From contig CABUKU010000001.1 of the NCBI GenBank assembly GCA_902492205.1, positions 449,581 to 513,580 on the forward strand: a stretch of DNA of 64,000 bases. Reading direction: 5' to 3'. The DNA comes from an uncultured Bacteroides sp. (GTDB taxonomy: Bacteria > Bacteroidota > Bacteroidia > Bacteroidales > Bacteroidaceae). The position numbers were made by a program, and so were the translations under genes. The notes beneath the pieces are model-generated. The model saw only the letters and a list, made by a program, of their open reading frames with translations, did no database searches and was not told the origin of the DNA. Shown here one piece after another: positions 17,436-29,498 of this stretch. Position 1 is the first letter of the stretch; each line of letters starts with the position of its first letter.

Positions 17436-17475
17436 GCGAGGATTATGAAGATTAAGAAGAACCCGGAGCATCATT
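17436..17475 (+). repeat. Right copy of the 40-bp direct repeat
   Basis: 39 of 40 bases equal 16111-16150. Directly after it comes TAA, which gives the regulator's probable original C-terminus (EHH, stop). The copy has no function of its own here and marks the far edge of the inserted cassette. Confidence 0.85.
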
Positions 17476-17619
17476 AAGCCTTTTCTTCCTTGCTGTTCAG
17501 TCGTAATGCATTTGTATTTTGTACTTGTGTACATGGTATAATGCGTTAATAATGAATAAGATATAATTTTAACTATTTGTATTTCGTTTAGATTGCTCTT
17601 TCTACCCGAAGCGCTTCCT

Positions 17620-17627
17620 TATTTTTG
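17620..17627 (+). promoter_or_regulatory. Bacteroides-type -7 box before the SusC gene of PUL 1
   Basis: TATTTTTG matches TAnnTTTG and leaves a leader of about 40 nt to the ATG at 17672. A partial TTG lies near 17593. Confidence 0.45.
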
Positions 17628-17671
17628 TGCCGTTATTAATATTTATGTTTAATCTTAAATCATAACAGCTA

Positions 17672-20665
17672 ATGAGTAAGTGCTTATTTAAAACATTCCT
17701 ATGTTTTTGGGTTATGTTGCTATGTCATTCATTCTTCATGGTTGCCAACGCACAGGAGTCTGGAAAGACAACAGTATCTGGAGTAGTGACCGATGTCAAT
17801 AAAGAACCTTTGATCGGTGTCTCCATTGTGGAAAAAGGAACAGTCAACGGTACTACGACTTCTCTTGACGGTGATTTCAAATTACAAGTTTCTCCCAATG
17901 CTACCTTAGTTATATCTTACGTGGGTTACACTGCACAGCAAATCCCGGTACAAGGTAAACCGGTTATTAATGTAGTGATGAAAGAAGATGCCGTTTTGCT
18001 CGACGAGGTTGTTGCCGTTGGTTACGCCGTGGGAAGCAAACAGACTATTTCGGGTTCTGTGAAGAAGATAGATAAGAAGGATATGAATACGGGAGTGGTT
18101 AACAGTCCGCTGAATGCAATACAAGGCCGTATTGCCGGTGTGAATATCCAGACTGCAAGCAGTGATCCTACCGCATCACCAAGCATCCGCATCCGTGGTA
18201 CCACTTCTTTGTCGGGCGGAAATGATCCGTTGGTGGTTATTGACGGGGTAATGGGTGATGTGAAGATGCTCGATGCTTTGTCTCCGAGCGACATTGAAAG
18301 CATGACTATCCTGAAAGATGCTTCCGAAACAGCTCAGTATGGTTCGAGAGGTGCAAGCGGTGTTATCGTTGTTACTACGCAGAAAGGCAAGTTCGGCTCA
18401 AAACACTTGAGCTATGACGGTACTTTCGGTGTGCAGACGGTTGCTTCAAGAAACCATTCGTTGAGTGCGGCACAATACCGTCAGGCTGCACAAGGCTTGG
18501 GACTGAACTTCGTTGATGAAGGCTACAACACAGACTTTATGGATGAAATCCTTCGTACGGGCATTACACAAAACCACAGAATATCTTTTGGCAAGGGCGA
18601 TGAAGATTCTAATTACAATGTTTCTTTGGGCTTGATAGACCAGAAAGGTTTGGTAGAAACTACCAACAAACGCAATTATTCACTTAAATTGGATGTGGCA
18701 CAGTCTTTCTTCAATAACAAGTTGAAGCTGGAAGCAGGTATGTTTGGTTCTAAAATAGAAACAAGGGAATTGTATGATGAAAAGAATACTTTCTATGGCG
18801 CTATTACCATGAACCCCACTTATCCTACCACTCCGAATGAGGACGGCACATGGCCGAGAGATCCGAATGCGAGTGAAGTATATAATCCGTTGGATTTACT
18901 TTCCGCCCAGAAGAAGAACGATATTTATGATGTTTCCGTTCATGGACGTGCTACATGGAGCATTCTCGAAGAATTGAAATTCAGTGCTTTCGGCTCTTAT
19001 TCATTGTATGACGATAACGCTACGATATATCTTCCTATCCATTCAAGACCGGGTATGTTGGCAAACAACGGACGCGGTGAAAGAAGTTTGGCTCGTTCGG
19101 AGAACTATCTGGGTAACCTCAGTTTGAGTTATATCAAAACTATCAACCGTAACTATATCAATGCTTTGGTATTGTTTGAAGGTGCACAGTATAATCAAAG
19201 AGGTTTTGGTGCGGCATCCAGCAGATACTCAACAGACTATTCGGGTGCGGATAATCTGATGGGAGGTGCTATTATCAACTATGGCGATGTTACTTCTTAT
19301 AAGAACTCATACAAACTCGTGTCGTTCTTAGGACGTTTCAACTATGTGTATGATAACAGATATATTGCAACAGTGAACATGCGCCGTGACGGTTCTTCCA
19401 AGTTGGGCACTAACAACAAGTGGGGCTTTTTCCCTTCTTTCTCTTTGGCTTGGAACATGGCGAATGAAGCCTTTATCAAGAATAACTTGAAATTTATCAA
19501 TGAATTGAAATTAAGGGCAAGTTACGGTATCTCCGGTAATCAGGATGTGATTTCACCTTACAACTCTTTGCAGTTGCTCGGTACGAGTGCTTCTTCCCTG
19601 ATAACTGTTAACGGTAATCCGGCTGTTGCTTATTCATACCTGCGCAATGCCAATCCGGATTTGAAGTGGGAAACAAAGAAAACATTCGATGTTGGTTTCG
19701 ATGCTTCGTTGTTCGATCACAGACTGAGCCTGACATTTGATTATTATAGCTCTGTAACAGATGATTTGCTTTACACCTATACAGTACCTCAGCCTCCTTT
19801 CATTTATAACCAGTTGTTGGCAAACATCGGTTCGATGAAGAATAACGGTGTCGAGTTCTCTGTAAGCTATGCTGCAATAAGAAACAAAGATTTTGATTTG
19901 AATATTTCTGCTAACTTTGCTTATCAGCAGAATAAAGTAACTTCATTGACAGGAACCTATAACGGGCAGCCGCTTACTCCGAGCGCTTACGTGAAACTAA
20001 GCAAAGTGGTGGGAGCCGGAACTCAGGCAAACAACGATGTGGTATATATGTTTGAAGGGCAGCCTTTGGGAGTATTCTATCTTCCGAAAGCCAATGGATT
20101 AATCAGTACGGAAGAAGGTAACAAGTATAACATTCAGGATTTGACAGGCGAAGGAGATATTAATATTGCCGACGGTCAGGACCGCTATATTGCGGGACAG
20201 GTAATGCCTAAATATTACGTAGGCGGTAATATCTCCTTCCGTTACAAAGCTTTCGATGTGCAGATGCAGTTGAATGGTGCATTCGGTCATAAGATATACA
20301 ACGGCACTTCGCTGACTTTGAATAATATGAAGAACTTCCCTACTTACAATGTATTGGAAGGCGCACAAGATAAGAATATCCATGACGGTACTGTTTCCGA
20401 TTACTGGTTGGAGAACGGTAACTATCTGAATATCTCTGCTTTGACCTTTGGATATACATTCGATGCATTCAGGTTGAAGGATAAAATGAAGTCATTGAGA
20501 ATAACTGCTTCCGTAAATAACCTGTGCACAATCACAAGTTACTCAGGGCTTACTCCGATGATTAACAGTAACACTATGGCAAGCGATAATACGTTTGGCG
20601 TGGATGACAAGCGTTTCTATCCTGTAGCCCGTACATTCTCAGTAGGTTTAAGTCTTAACTTTTAA
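17672..20665 (+). CDS. SusC-like TonB-dependent outer-membrane transporter (PUL 1)
   Basis: A 997-residue protein with a signal peptide ending NAQ. A carboxypeptidase-regulatory-like beta domain follows (about 33-110, VSGVVTDVNKEPLIGVSI), then a TonB-box-like segment (LLDEVVAVGYA), a plug domain (about 120-240, with IRIRGTTSLSGGNDPLVVIDG), and a 22-strand barrel to the terminal phenylalanine (VGLSLNF). It lacks an STN domain, consistent with regulation by the DUF6377-type protein rather than a sigma/anti-sigma pair. It imports oligosaccharides together with the SusD lipoprotein encoded 11 bp downstream. The specific sugar is suggested only by the neighbouring GH97 and GH65 genes. Confidence 0.95.
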   Translation: MSKCLFKTFLCFWVMLLCHSFFMVANAQESGKTTVSGVVTDVNKEPLIGVSIVEKGTVNGTTTSLDGDFKLQVSPNATLVISYVGYTAQQIPVQGKPVINVVMKEDAVLLDEVVAVGYAVGSKQTISGSVKKIDKKDMNTGVVNSPLNAIQGRIAGVNIQTASSDPTASPSIRIRGTTSLSGGNDPLVVIDGVMGDVKMLDALSPSDIESMTILKDASETAQYGSRGASGVIVVTTQKGKFGSKHLSYDGTFGVQTVASRNHSLSAAQYRQAAQGLGLNFVDEGYNTDFMDEILRTGITQNHRISFGKGDEDSNYNVSLGLIDQKGLVETTNKRNYSLKLDVAQSFFNNKLKLEAGMFGSKIETRELYDEKNTFYGAITMNPTYPTTPNEDGTWPRDPNASEVYNPLDLLSAQKKNDIYDVSVHGRATWSILEELKFSAFGSYSLYDDNATIYLPIHSRPGMLANNGRGERSLARSENYLGNLSLSYIKTINRNYINALVLFEGAQYNQRGFGAASSRYSTDYSGADNLMGGAIINYGDVTSYKNSYKLVSFLGRFNYVYDNRYIATVNMRRDGSSKLGTNNKWGFFPSFSLAWNMANEAFIKNNLKFINELKLRASYGISGNQDVISPYNSLQLLGTSASSLITVNGNPAVAYSYLRNANPDLKWETKKTFDVGFDASLFDHRLSLTFDYYSSVTDDLLYTYTVPQPPFIYNQLLANIGSMKNNGVEFSVSYAAIRNKDFDLNISANFAYQQNKVTSLTGTYNGQPLTPSAYVKLSKVVGAGTQANNDVVYMFEGQPLGVFYLPKANGLISTEEGNKYNIQDLTGEGDINIADGQDRYIAGQVMPKYYVGGNISFRYKAFDVQMQLNGAFGHKIYNGTSLTLNNMKNFPTYNVLEGAQDKNIHDGTVSDYWLENGNYLNISALTFGYTFDAFRLKDKMKSLRITASVNNLCTITSYSGLTPMINSNTMASDNTFGVDDKRFYPVARTFSVGLSLNF

Positions 20666-20676
20666 AAGATAATATT

Positions 20677-22278
20677 ATGAAGAAAAGATATTTACTCGCA
20701 TTACCTTTATTATTCTCTTTGGGCAGTTGCTCGCTCGACGAGAACCCCATTGACATGTTGCCCGAAGATGAGGCGTTCAAAACCCCTGATTTGGTTTATA
20801 CGAATACAGTCGTAGGTCTTTATAATGATATAAGGAACCTGGCTAATGTTGCGACTTGGGATTTGAGTGAACAGCCTACCGATGAAGCCATGATTCCTAC
20901 ACGTGGAAACGACTGGGATGACGGTGGTCAGTTCCGTGCCTTGCATGCACATACATGGACTCCTTCACAAAATCAGTTCAATGACTCATGGCAGGAAAGA
21001 TATTCGGCTATCGGTAAATGTAACCAGAGTCTTAAGATTGTGGAAAACGCAAAGGCAAATAATCCGACTGCTACTTTTTATGATGCTTACATCGCTGAAA
21101 TCAGAGCATTAAGGGCCTTGAATTATTTCTATTTGCTGGATCAGTTCGGGCGTATTCCTATCTCTACTTCGGTAGATGTAGCTGTCAGTGAAGTGAAACA
21201 GTCCAAGAGAAGTGAGGTATTCAAGTTTGTGAAAGACGAGCTTGATGCTGTCCGTCCTTATCTTGCTTCTGCACGTTCGAACCAAGCAGGTGAATATTAT
21301 GGCCGTATGACTAAATCGACTGTATTCTTCCTTTTGGCAAAAATGGCTTTGAATGCAAATGTTTATACTGATGATAATTGGGAAGTGACGGGAAACAATC
21401 CCCAAGGCTCAACAGACTTTACAATTGACGGTAATAATGTAGGGGCATATCAGGCTGTGATTGCTTATTGTGACTCTATCACTAAAGAAGGATATGACTT
21501 GGAACCTAGCTTTGCATCGAACTTTGCCGTGAAGAACGAAACATCCAATGAAAATATCTTTGTGATACCTTTAGATCCGAGTTTATACAGACAAAGCAGC
21601 CAGATATTGTATCAACGCACTTTACACTACATACATGGAAAGGCTTTCGGTCTGGATACATGGAACGGAGCATGTGCAACTATTGAAATGATGCAGGCAA
21701 TGGGATATGGAACGGAAACGCCTGATCCGCGTATGGCTTTGAGCTTTTACACAGGCAAAGTGAAAGGACCTGATGGTGAATACATAAAAGATGAGGATGG
21801 TACAGACTTTGCATACTTGCCAATGGATGTGAGGTTGAAAATGGATACATCCGATAAGAGCAAGAAGACCGGAGCACGTTGGGCTAAATATGAAATAGAC
21901 CGCCAGTTCCAAGGTTCGGGCGACTTGGTTCATAATGATTTTGTTCTTTTCCGCTATGCCGATGTTTTGCTGATGAAAGCGGAAGCGGAACTGAGATTAG
22001 GCAACGAGCCGGAAGCATTGAAATTGGTGAAGAAAATCAGGGATAGGGTAGGTGCTTCCGAACTGACTTCTGTGGAGCTTGATGATATTCTGAAAGAAAG
22101 AATGATTGAATTAAGCTGGGAAATGTGGAGACGTAACGATATGGTTCGTTTCGGTACATTTACAAAGGCATATAAGGATAAGGAAGAATCTGCACCCTAC
22201 CGAATAGTATATCCTATTCATCAGGACATCCTTTCCGGAAATCATAATTTAACTCAGAATCCTGGTTATTCGAAATAA
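20677..22278 (+). CDS. SusD/RagB-like surface glycan-binding lipoprotein (PUL 1)
   Basis: A 533-residue lipoprotein with lipobox LGSC (C18). The N-terminal half has the SusD-like helical layout (EDEAFKTPDLVYTNTVVGLY), and the C-terminal half has the RagB signature (FVLFRYADVLLMKAEAELRLG near residue 420; LSWEMWRRNDMVRFG near 485; terminal NHNLTQNPGY). It caps the SusC barrel and binds the substrate. It is encoded 11 bp after SusC and is followed by a stem-loop before the GH97 gene. Confidence 0.95.
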   Translation: MKKRYLLALPLLFSLGSCSLDENPIDMLPEDEAFKTPDLVYTNTVVGLYNDIRNLANVATWDLSEQPTDEAMIPTRGNDWDDGGQFRALHAHTWTPSQNQFNDSWQERYSAIGKCNQSLKIVENAKANNPTATFYDAYIAEIRALRALNYFYLLDQFGRIPISTSVDVAVSEVKQSKRSEVFKFVKDELDAVRPYLASARSNQAGEYYGRMTKSTVFFLLAKMALNANVYTDDNWEVTGNNPQGSTDFTIDGNNVGAYQAVIAYCDSITKEGYDLEPSFASNFAVKNETSNENIFVIPLDPSLYRQSSQILYQRTLHYIHGKAFGLDTWNGACATIEMMQAMGYGTETPDPRMALSFYTGKVKGPDGEYIKDEDGTDFAYLPMDVRLKMDTSDKSKKTGARWAKYEIDRQFQGSGDLVHNDFVLFRYADVLLMKAEAELRLGNEPEALKLVKKIRDRVGASELTSVELDDILKERMIELSWEMWRRNDMVRFGTFTKAYKDKEESAPYRIVYPIHQDILSGNHNLTQNPGYSK

Positions 22279-22295
22279 AAAATATGCTATATTGC

Positions 22296-22352
22296 GTGCC
22301 GGCTGCTATTTATTTGTATCTTTATGAGGTTTGATAGATAGCCGGCACATTT
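22296..22352 (+). promoter_or_regulatory. Stem-loop after susD of PUL 1
   Basis: GTGCCGGCT (22296-22304) pairs perfectly with AGCCGGCAC (22340-22348); the loop is about 35 nt. The following ATTTTAATT is a poor U-run, so this is more likely an attenuator or 3'-end-stabilising element within an operon than a full terminator. Confidence 0.6.
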
Positions 22353-22387
22353 TAATTGTGACACAATAGAGTTTAACTTTAAATTAA

Positions 22388-26538
<4,151 letters not shown>

Positions 26539-26721
26539 AGTGCAAAAAGCATGACAGAATTGTACAAAACAACGGGTTGTTTCATGTCACAAGTTTTCGC
26601 ACTACCCTTGTTCTACGCCTTATGAGTGTGTTGGAAAAAGGGAAGTGTTTGATAATGAGTGCTATGACAAATTTGTAATTTACCCCTTAAAAACAATATA
26701 ATATTCAATATTGTCATAGTA

Positions 26722-26809
26722 GTTGCACTACGTCTTCTTTCGGATTACAGTAGTGCAACTTGCTTGTTACACTACGTCTTCTCGCCAGTTATACTACTGT
26801 AACTTGCTA
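26722..26809. repeat. Array B: four 22-bp units of 16-bp cores in two alternating forms
   Basis: Cores start at 26722, 26744, 26766 and 26788, an exact 22-bp period. Units 2 and 4 are near-palindromes (ATTACAGTAGTGCAAC and GTTATACTACTGTAAC). Units 1 and 3 keep the left half (GTTRCACTAC) but end GTCTTC, so the array also reads as two 44-bp repeats. The 6-bp spacers are TTTCGG, TTGCTT and TCGCCA. An 11-bp hairpin spans units 1 and 2 (26721-26731 with 26750-26760). The array lies between the GH65 stop and the next cluster. Confidence 0.75.
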
Positions 26810-26857
26810 ACATGTCCCGTTGTTTTTCTTTAGTTGCCCTGACATAAATATTAGTTG

Positions 26858-26890
26858 CCTGCATGAATTCATATAATTCGTGCGGGTTTT
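26858..26890 (+). terminator. Rho-independent terminator downstream of array B
   Basis: CCTGCATGAATT (26858-26869) pairs with AATTCGTGCGGG (26875-26886) through two G-T wobbles, followed by TTTTATTTTATTT. It lies 320 bp after the GH65 stop, so a PUL 1 transcript reaching it would contain array B. Confidence 0.7.
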
Positions 26891-27138
26891 ATTTTATTTC
26901 TTCTGTATCCTTTTTTATCTTCCAAAGAAACTATACTATACACTTATGAGAATATAATATACTATGTGATAATGTGTATTTTGCTGATAAATAGGGTGTT
27001 ATGTGTAAATGGTACATAAGCGAGAATTAGATTTAAACTCTTTAAAACAGCCATAAATACAGACCATTGAAAATATGTTCTTGAGCATGTGTACACTTCT
27101 TTGAGAATATAGTAAACGCTTTCCTTTCGTTCACCCCA

Positions 27139-27146
27139 TACTTTTG
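27139..27146 (+). promoter_or_regulatory. Bacteroides-type -7 box before GH130-1
   Basis: TACTTTTG matches TAnnTTTG and lies 30 bp before the ATG at 27177. No -33 TTTG at standard spacing, as would fit activator-dependent transcription by the HTCS of this PUL. Confidence 0.45.
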
Positions 27147-27176
27147 CTTGCAGAATTAATAATTAATCGAAATACT

Positions 27177-28220
27177 ATGGACATAGCAAAAAGATGCGAG
27201 CAGAATCCGCTACTTGCTCCGAAAGATTTAAAAGCGGGAATTGACGGAATGGAAATTACATGTTTGTTAAATCCCGGAGTTTTCAACTATCAAGGCAAAA
27301 TTTGGCTACTTTTGCGCGTTGCAGAAAGACCTATACAGAAAGAAGGGGTTATTAGTTTTCCTATATATAATAAAGAAGGTAAAATAGAGGTAGTATCGTT
27401 TTCAAAGGATGATCCTGATTTGGATGCGTCAGATCCTCGCGTAATCGGTTACAAGGGAAAGAATTATCTGACCACAATGTCTTACTTGCGACTGGTTTCG
27501 AGTACTGACGGCATTCACTTCAAGGATGAACCGGAATTCCCACCTATTTTCGGAGAAGGAGAGCTTGAAGCATTCGGTATTGAGGATTGCCGTGTTGCAA
27601 CAACCGCGGATGGCTTTTACCTGACTTTCACAGAAGTATCGTCTGTTGCTGTTGGAGTCGGATTGATTCACACCAATGATTGGAAAAATTACAAGCGTCA
27701 CGGAATGATATTCCCACCGCATAATAAAGACTGCGCTTTGTTCGAGGAAAAGATTGGTGATAAGTATTTTGCTTTTCATCGCCCGAGTAGCCCCGAACTT
27801 GGTGGAAACTATATTTGGTTGGCACAGTCGCCCGACCGTGTGCATTGGGGAAACCACAAATGTGTGGCAACTACCCGTGACGGTATGTGGGATTGCGCTC
27901 GCGTGGGTGCAGGGGCTGCTCCGATTAAAACGGAAAAAGGCTGGTTGGAAATTTATCACGGGGCGGATTTCAATCACCGTTATTGTTTGGGAGCTTTGTT
28001 GCTCGATTTGAATGATCCGTCTAAAGTAATTGCAAGAAGTGAAGAACCTATTATGGAACCTATTGCAGCTTATGAACAGACAGGATTCTTTGGAAACGTG
28101 ATTTTCACGAACGGTCATTTGGTGGATGGTGACACGGTGACTATCTATTATGGTGCAAGTGATGAAGTTATCTGCAAGGCAGAGCTTTCTATCGCAGAGA
28201 TATTGAACACATTAAAATAA
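27177..28220 (+). CDS. GH130 mannoside phosphorylase or mannosidase (copy 1)
   Basis: A 347-residue cytoplasmic protein without signal peptide. The five-bladed beta-propeller family GH130 is recognisable from LLNPGVFNYQGKIWLLLRVAE, SDPRVIGYKGKNYLT, FGIEDCRVATTADGFYLTFT, FAFHRPSSPELGGNY and GAGAAPIKTEKGWLEIYHGAD (cited as short pieces of the conserved blades). The IED of GIEDCR holds the expected proton-donor aspartate of phosphorylases, and the Arg/His of FHRP fits phosphate binding. Still, phosphorylase versus beta-mannosidase cannot be settled by eye. An in-frame TTG lies upstream at 27144, but ATG 27177 is preferred. The MFS gene follows after 15 bp, so product import and breakdown are linked. 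Confidence 0.85.
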   Translation: MDIAKRCEQNPLLAPKDLKAGIDGMEITCLLNPGVFNYQGKIWLLLRVAERPIQKEGVISFPIYNKEGKIEVVSFSKDDPDLDASDPRVIGYKGKNYLTTMSYLRLVSSTDGIHFKDEPEFPPIFGEGELEAFGIEDCRVATTADGFYLTFTEVSSVAVGVGLIHTNDWKNYKRHGMIFPPHNKDCALFEEKIGDKYFAFHRPSSPELGGNYIWLAQSPDRVHWGNHKCVATTRDGMWDCARVGAGAAPIKTEKGWLEIYHGADFNHRYCLGALLLDLNDPSKVIARSEEPIMEPIAAYEQTGFFGNVIFTNGHLVDGDTVTIYYGASDEVICKAELSIAEILNTLK

Positions 28221-28235
28221 GACACGGGAAAAGTG

Positions 28236-29498
28236 ATGAATAAACTGAAAAAAGAATATTTGTTCTTCAAGGAACAAGAGCCTAACATGCGGACACTGTT
28301 GGTAACCAATATGCTTTATGCGTTGGTGTTGCCAGTAGTCGAGATCTTTGTGGGAGCTTATATTATGAGAAACACAAGCGATCCGGTTATGGTTGCTTTC
28401 TATCAGTTGGCAATGTATGTAGGTATTGTTACAACTTCCCTTGTAAACGGTTTCTTGTTGAAGAAGTACAGTGTGAAAACACTTTATTCTGTGGGCATCC
28501 TGGTGAGTGGTATTTCCATGTTCGGCATGATGGCTATCAAGTCGCTTGGTTTCGTAGAGCTTGGTTTGGCGGGTTTCCTCATGGGGGCGGCTTCCGGTTT
28601 CTTCTGGACCAACCGTTATTTGCTGGCTCTCAACAATACCAATGATAATAACCGCAACTATTTCTTTGGATTGGAGTCTTTCTTCTTTTCTATTTCTTCC
28701 ATCGGTGTGCCTTTAATCATCGGTGCATTTATCAGCCAGATAGACGGGAAAGAAGTTTTTGGATTCCTCTTTAATATCAATGCTTCTTATCGTGTGGTGA
28801 CAATGGTGATGGTAGTTATTACTGTCATTGCCTGCATGGTGTTGTGGAAAGGTAAGTTTGAGAATCCGAAAGAAACGACTTTTCTCTATTTCCGCTTCAA
28901 CATACTTTGGAAAAAGATGCTTTGGCTGGCAGCATTGAAAGGAATGGTTCAGGGTTTTCTGGTAACGGCTCCTGCCATATTGGTGTTGAAATTAGTGGGT
29001 GACGAAGGTGCTTTGGGATTGATACAGGGCATTAGCGGTGCATTGACGGCAGTTCTGGTCTATGTGTTGGGACGTATTGCCCGCCCCGAAGACCGCCTGA
29101 AGATATTTGTCGGTGGACTGGTTGTGTTCTTCATCGGTACATTGTGCAATGGCATTCTCTTTTCTGCAATGGGGGTTATTCTCTTCGTTCTTTGCAAAGT
29201 GATATTCCAACCTTTGTTCGATTTGGCCTACTTTCCCATTATGATGAAGACAATTGATACTGTTGCAAAGATTGAAAACAGAAACGAATATGCATATATC
29301 CTGAGCCATGAATTCGGGCTTTTCCTGGGAAGAGCTTCCGGGCTGTTGTTGTTTATCTTCCTTGCCTATTGCGTGTCACAGGATTTTGCCTTGAAATATG
29401 CATTGATTATTGTCGCAGGATTGCAATTGGTTGCATATCCTTTAGCTAAGAATATTACTAATCAAACTAATACTATTGAACATGAAAATGACAAGTAA
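28236..29498 (+). CDS. MFS sugar transporter (copy 1, with GH130-1)
   Basis: A protein of about 420 residues with twelve predicted membrane helices, no signal peptide, and the loop and helix pattern of the major facilitator superfamily. Examples are the motif region after helix 2 (NGFLLKKYSVKTLYSVG) and GFLMGAASGFFWTNR in helix 4. It is encoded 15 bp after GH130-1 and overlaps the next lipoprotein gene by 17 bp. By context it brings short mannosides released in the periplasm into the cytoplasm for GH130. It is not closely similar to the second MFS protein at 42553. Substrate is inferred from neighbours only. Confidence 0.85.
   Translation: MNKLKKEYLFFKEQEPNMRTLLVTNMLYALVLPVVEIFVGAYIMRNTSDPVMVAFYQLAMYVGIVTTSLVNGFLLKKYSVKTLYSVGILVSGISMFGMMAIKSLGFVELGLAGFLMGAASGFFWTNRYLLALNNTNDNNRNYFFGLESFFFSISSIGVPLIIGAFISQIDGKEVFGFLFNINASYRVVTMVMVVITVIACMVLWKGKFENPKETTFLYFRFNILWKKMLWLAALKGMVQGFLVTAPAILVLKLVGDEGALGLIQGISGALTAVLVYVLGRIARPEDRLKIFVGGLVVFFIGTLCNGILFSAMGVILFVLCKVIFQPLFDLAYFPIMMKTIDTVAKIENRNEYAYILSHEFGLFLGRASGLLLFIFLAYCVSQDFALKYALIIVAGLQLVAYPLAKNITNQTNTIEHENDK

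Larger units (their letters stand above)
17322..17671. other. 350-bp gap between lipoprotein gene and SusC gene
   Basis: It holds a minus-strand box TATATTTG (17410-17417) that could drive the lipoprotein gene, a plus-strand TAATTTTG (17422-17429), the right copy of the 40-bp repeat (17436-17475) and the SusC promoter box (17620-17627). I see no small gene in it. Confidence 0.6.
26539..27176. other. 638-bp gap between PUL 1 and PUL 2
   Basis: It contains an 11-bp inverted repeat AAAACAACGGG (26566-26576) and CCCGTTGTTTT (26816-26826) enclosing array B, then a terminator-like hairpin (26858-26890). About 250 bp of AT-rich sequence follows, in which I see nothing until the -7 box at 27139. No small gene is convincing. 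Confidence 0.6.

Noticed and set aside
16111..17475. Insertion sequence
   Set aside because: The single enclosed gene is a lipoprotein, there is no transposase, no terminal inverted repeat, and the 40-bp flanking repeat is far longer than an IS target duplication.
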